From Nitrospiraceae bacterium (GTDB lineage: Bacteria > Nitrospirota > Nitrospiria > Nitrospirales > Nitrospiraceae), in assembly GCA_011391455.1 (NCBI GenBank), contig JAABQN010000092.1:1-7833 (forward strand): a stretch of DNA of 7,833 nt, in the 5' to 3' direction. A program made the position numbers and the translations under genes. Positions 5,378-7,833 of this stretch are shown here, piece after piece (position 1 is the first letter of the stretch; each line of letters opens with the position of its first letter). The notes under the pieces were generated by a model. That model saw only the letters and a program-made list of their open reading frames with translations. It was not told the origin of the DNA and ran no database searches.

Positions 5378-5665
5378 CTACTTGAGGGCGACCGACTTCT
5401 CTGTCCTGGCGTGCCCATGCCCTTTAAAGAACCTGGTTGGAGCAAACTCTCCCAACTTGTGCCCGACCATATTTTCCGTTACGAAGACCGGAATAAATTT
5501 CTTCCCGTTATGCACCGCGAACGTATGTCCGATCATATCGGGGATGACCGTAGACCGTCGCGACCAGGTCTTGATGATCTTACGATCCTTATTCTGATTC
5601 ATCCGCTCCACTTTTTGGAGCAGATGGTCGTCAACAAATGCGCCCTTACTGACTGACCTCGGCAT
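5378..5665 (-). CDS. rpsS: 30S ribosomal protein S19
   Basis: S19 lies in the 30S head, forms a complex with S13 and makes inter-subunit bridge contacts near the A-site tRNA. The 95-residue product is typical. It begins MPRSVSKGAFVDDHLLQKVE and contains KTWSRRSTVIPDMIGHTFAV (32–51), then the signature VHNGKKFIPVFVTENMVGHK (51–70) and LGEFAPTRFFKGHGH (71–85). The start is ATG at 5665, 9 nt after the L2 stop. Its GGAG ribosome-binding bases begin within that stop codon (5675–5672), so translation is probably coupled to L2. L22 follows after 45 nt. Confidence 0.98.
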   Translation of the reverse strand: MPRSVSKGAFVDDHLLQKVERMNQNKDRKIIKTWSRRSTVIPDMIGHTFAVHNGKKFIPVFVTENMVGHKLGEFAPTRFFKGHGHARTEKSVALK

Positions 5666-5674
5666 CGCGTACTC

Positions 5675-6499
5675 CTACTTGCGGCGGGAAATAATGAACT
5701 TGTCCGTCGCTTTATTGTTCCTGGTCTTGTAGCCCTTGGTCGGAAGACCCCACGGAGAAACTGGATGGGGGTTACCCTGTCCGGATTTTCCTTCGCCGCC
5801 ACCATGCGGGTGGTCGACCGGATTCATCACGACACCACGCACATTCGGTCGCCGGCCCAGCCATCGATTGCGGCCCGCCTTCCCGACATTAATATTCTCA
5901 TGATCCGTATTCCCAACCTGTCCAACGGTTGCCAGGCAGGTTGAAAGAACTTTGCGCATTTCTCCGGACCTTAGCCTCACCTGCACATAGTCACCATCAC
6001 GTCCCATCACCTGCGCCGCGCCTCCAGCACTACGAATCAGCTGGCCGCCTTTCCCTGGCTTCAACTCTATATTATGAATGGTGGTACCCAACGGCATACT
6101 GGACAGGGGCAACGCATTCCCGGTACGAACTTCCGATCCAACACCGGACTGCACCACATCCCCGACTTTTAAGCCGACCGGCGCCAGGATATATCGTTTC
6201 TCGCCGTCCTTATAATGCACCAAAGCAATCCGAGCCGACCGATTAGGATCGTACTCAAGAGCGGCAATGGTGCCCGGGATTCCGGTCTTGTCGCGACGGA
6301 AATCGATTTTCCGATAGAGGCGTTTATGCCCACCCCCACGAAACCGTACAGTCGTCCGGCCATCGTTGTTCCTCGCGCCGGTACTGCGACGGAATGACGT
6401 GAGCGATTTCTCAGGCCTCTTCTTCGACAGTTCTTCGGTTGTCACCGCGGTCATCCCGCGACGTCCAGGCGTTCTTGGCTTGTATACTCTGATTCCCAT
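5675..6499 (-). CDS. rplB: 50S ribosomal protein L2
   Basis: L2 is required for subunit joining and peptidyl-transferase activity and forms bridge B7b. The 274-residue product has the normal length. The N-terminal OB-fold domain (about 35–125) includes RTTVRFRGGGHKRLYRKIDF (48–67). The SH3-like C-terminal domain carries LKPGKGGQLIRSAGGAAQ (146–163) and the signature GVVMNPVDHPHGGGEGKSGQ (222–241). H230 corresponds to E. coli H229, which has been implicated in peptidyl-transferase function. The basic C-terminal end is KFIISRRK. The ATG at 6499 is preceded by GGAAGGA 11 nt upstream, in a 50-nt spacer after L23. Nothing is missing from the family's conserved blocks. Confidence 0.98.
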   Translation of the reverse strand: MGIRVYKPRTPGRRGMTAVTTEELSKKRPEKSLTSFRRSTGARNNDGRTTVRFRGGGHKRLYRKIDFRRDKTGIPGTIAALEYDPNRSARIALVHYKDGEKRYILAPVGLKVGDVVQSGVGSEVRTGNALPLSSMPLGTTIHNIELKPGKGGQLIRSAGGAAQVMGRDGDYVQVRLRSGEMRKVLSTCLATVGQVGNTDHENINVGKAGRNRWLGRRPNVRGVVMNPVDHPHGGGEGKSGQGNPHPVSPWGLPTKGYKTRNNKATDKFIISRRK

Positions 6500-6549
6500 A
6501 ACTACAGTCGTCCTTCCAGCGCCCCGAGATCAACCCGGAGCAAACCCAA

Positions 6550-6843
6550 CTATGCGCTTTCGTAGAGCTCCAACTTTTCGCCCTGCTTAAGCTTCACAAA
6601 AGCCTTTTTCCAATCTGATCGCTTACCGGAGAAACGCCCCAAACGCTTGACCTTCCCAAGAACGTTAATCACGTTCACCCGCTCGACCTTGACCTTCAAG
6701 AGCGTTTCGACCGCTTGCTTAATCTGGAGACGATTCGCATCCGGATGAACCAGAAAACCCACCGTGTTGTTGTTTTCACGCATCGCGGTGATCTTTTCAG
6801 TCAGCAATGGCTGCAAGAGAATGCTATGGAGACCCGTCTTCAT
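6550..6843 (-). CDS. rplW: 50S ribosomal protein L23
   Basis: L23 lies at the tunnel exit beside L29 and is the main ribosomal docking site for trigger factor and SRP. The 97-residue product is typical. It reads ILLQPLLTEKITAMRENNNT (8–27) with the conserved P.LTEK motif, VHPDANRLQIKQAVETLLKV (32–51), then VNVINVLGKVKRLGRFSGKR (56–75) and a C-terminal DWKKAFVKLKQGEKLELYES. The ATG at 6843 overlaps the L4 stop in an ATGA arrangement, and GAGG lies 7 nt upstream inside rplD, so translation is probably coupled to L4. Confidence 0.98.
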   Translation of the reverse strand: MKTGLHSILLQPLLTEKITAMRENNNTVGFLVHPDANRLQIKQAVETLLKVKVERVNVINVLGKVKRLGRFSGKRSDWKKAFVKLKQGEKLELYESA

Positions 6844-7463
6844 GACCAGACCTCTTTCACCCGCGGTAACTCACGCTCGGGAATCAGGATCAATTCTGCT
6901 CGAACAATATCGTAGACATTCAACCCTTCAGGCCCCACCACACAGACATTCGGAAGGTTACCTGCAGCTTGAGCCAACCCGGCATGCCCGGCGCCTGCCA
7001 CAATCAAGGCATAAGCCCCGGCACCGAAATTTGTCAGCACTTGAGCCAACAGTTTCGTCTTCGGTTGATCCAATGACAGATTCGACACAATCACCACTTG
7101 CCCATCTGCTAACTTTGTCGACAGCGCGCTTTGCAACGCTGCACGGTACTTCTTCTTCGGCATGCTGTAGGAGTAATCACGCGGCTTCGGCCCAAAGACC
7201 GACCCGCCATGACGCCATACAGGAGAACGGATCGACCCTGCCCGCGCCCGCCCGGTATGCTTTTGCTTCCATGGCTTCTTCCCGGACCCGGCGACTTCTC
7301 CACGCCGTAATGTTGACGCCGTCCCCTGACGCTCGCAAGCACGCTGCATCACCACCGCTTCATGGACTAACGCAGTATGGGTCTTACAGCCGAACACTTC
7401 TTCGGGAAGTTCGACGGACCCGACTTTCTGTTTCTTCAAATCAACGACGTCAACCGTGGGCAT
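6840..7463 (-). CDS. rplD: 50S ribosomal protein L4
   Basis: L4 is an early 50S assembly protein whose extended loop lines the exit tunnel opposite L22. In E. coli L4 also represses the S10 operon by acting on its leader. The 207-residue product has the family length. The tunnel loop is at about 57–92, with GSGKKPWKQKHTGRARAGSI (59–78) and SPVWRHGGSVFGP. The globular domain includes MPKKKYRAALQSALSTK (101–117) and the C-terminal NVYDIVRAELILIPE (182–196). The ATG at 7463 lies 3 nt after the L3 stop, with AAGGGG 6 nt upstream in the end of rplC. Any L4-responsive leader would be beyond the right edge. Confidence 0.98.
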   Translation of the reverse strand: MPTVDVVDLKKQKVGSVELPEEVFGCKTHTALVHEAVVMQRACERQGTASTLRRGEVAGSGKKPWKQKHTGRARAGSIRSPVWRHGGSVFGPKPRDYSYSMPKKKYRAALQSALSTKLADGQVVIVSNLSLDQPKTKLLAQVLTNFGAGAYALIVAGAGHAGLAQAAGNLPNVCVVGPEGLNVYDIVRAELILIPERELPRVKEVWS

Positions 7464-7466
7464 GCC

Positions 7467-7833
7467 CTACCCCTTCTTCGACTTTCTTACCATGATCAGT
7501 CCGTTTGCCGCACCAGGGATGGCCCCGCGAACGAACAACAAGTTTTCATCAGGTCTGGATTCAATCACTTTCAATCGCTGGGCCGTAATCCGCTTCGCTC
7601 CCATGTGCCCGGGTAACGTCTTCCCTTTCCAGACACGAGAAGGATAGGAGCTTGCGCCCATCGAACCGGGATGACGATGGAACATGGACCCGTGAGACTC
7701 AGGGCCACCGGCATAATGATGCCGCTTCACTACCCCCTGAAATCCCTTACCCTTCGAAATACCGATGACATCCACCCAGTCACCCTTTTTGAAAATATCG
7801 ACTTTAATGGATTGCCCTACCGTTACGTCTCCG
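7467..7833 (-). CDS. rplC: 50S ribosomal protein L3 (3' part, truncated by window edge)
   Basis: L3 binds the 3' domain of 23S rRNA and reaches toward the peptidyl-transferase centre; it is one of the two assembly initiators of the 50S subunit. The last 121 residues are present. The reading enters at the right edge as GDVTVGQSIKVDIFKKGDW and continues VDVIGISKGKGFQGVVKRHH, the core family signature. It then has AGGPESHGSMFHRHPGSMGA and PSRVWKGKTLPGHMGAKRIT, and ends in VRGAIPGAANGLIMVRK. A GTG at 7775 could be mistaken for a start, but conserved L3 sequence continues upstream of it without a stop. L4 begins 3 nt after the TAG. Confidence 0.97.
   Translation of the reverse strand, partial: GDVTVGQSIKVDIFKKGDWVDVIGISKGKGFQGVVKRHHYAGGPESHGSMFHRHPGSMGASSYPSRVWKGKTLPGHMGAKRITAQRLKVIESRPDENLLFVRGAIPGAANGLIMVRKSKKG

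Larger units (their letters stand above)
1..7833 (-). other. S10–spc ribosomal protein gene cluster (internal segment)
   Basis: Eighteen ribosomal-protein genes lie head to tail on the minus strand, from L3 at the right edge to S5 at the left edge. The order matches the standard bacterial S10 and spc operons joined together. Spacers range from a 4-nt overlap (L4/L23) to 74 nt (S14/S8). No stretch of 300 bases lacks a gene. I saw no convincing -35/-10 pair and no hairpin followed by a T-run inside the block, so co-transcription from a promoter beyond the right edge is inferred. The S10, tuf and fus genes expected upstream and L30, L15 and secY expected downstream are outside the window. Confidence 0.97.

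Noticed and set aside
5150..5656. Plus-strand open frames opposite rplV and rpsS
   Set aside because: They are antisense to conserved ribosomal-protein genes, with no recognisable domain and no convincing SD.
6764..7495. Long plus-strand open frame (243 codons) across the L23 and L4 genes
   Set aside because: It is antisense to two certain ribosomal-protein genes and its translation is low in recognisable structure. It is explained by the codon pattern of the opposite strand.
1..7833. Mobile elements, CRISPR arrays, tRNA or rRNA genes, or an embedded novel system
   Set aside because: The block is fully accounted for by ribosomal-protein genes in canonical order with short spacers. I saw no repeats, tRNA-like folds or foreign-looking segment.

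Overview
The whole window is one run of ribosomal-protein genes, all on the minus strand. It is the bacterial S10–spc cluster read from its middle. Transcription runs from high to low coordinates, in the order rplC (3' part), rplD, rplW, rplB, rpsS, rplV, rpsC, rplP, rpmC, rpsQ, rplN, rplX, rplE, rpsN, rpsH, rplF, rplR, rpsE (5' part). This is the canonical bacterial order with no gene missing, inserted or inverted. Sixteen genes are complete and two are cut by the window edges.

Organism: the proteins are clearly bacterial and the DNA is moderately GC-rich. S14 is the short zinc-binding form. The S3 start (MGHKTHPIGYRLGY...) and the general sequence style remind me of Nitrospirota (Nitrospira-like bacteria). 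That is recognition from memory, not a search, and should be treated as tentative.

Layout: positions 7833–3289 hold the S10-operon part (L3 to S17) and 3250–1 hold the spc-operon part (L14 to S5). Most spacers are under 60 nt. L4 and L23 share an ATGA overlap, and L29 and S17 are 2 nt apart. I see no convincing promoter or terminator, including at the S17/L14 junction, so the simplest reading is a single transcript. Several starts were moved from the longest open frame to a start with a Shine-Dalgarno (SD) sequence: L22, L29, S17 and L6. GTG starts are used for L16, S14 and S5.

Together the products build the peptidyl-transferase and exit-tunnel region of the 50S subunit (L2, L3, L4, L22, L23, L29, L24, L16), the central protuberance (L5, L18), the L6/L14 face, and the 30S head and body (S3, S14, S19, S5, S8, S17). 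No undescribed system is present. The most notable details are a roughly 39-residue charged N-terminal extension on L5 with its own good SD, and a small hairpin in the longest spacer, just upstream of the S8 gene.
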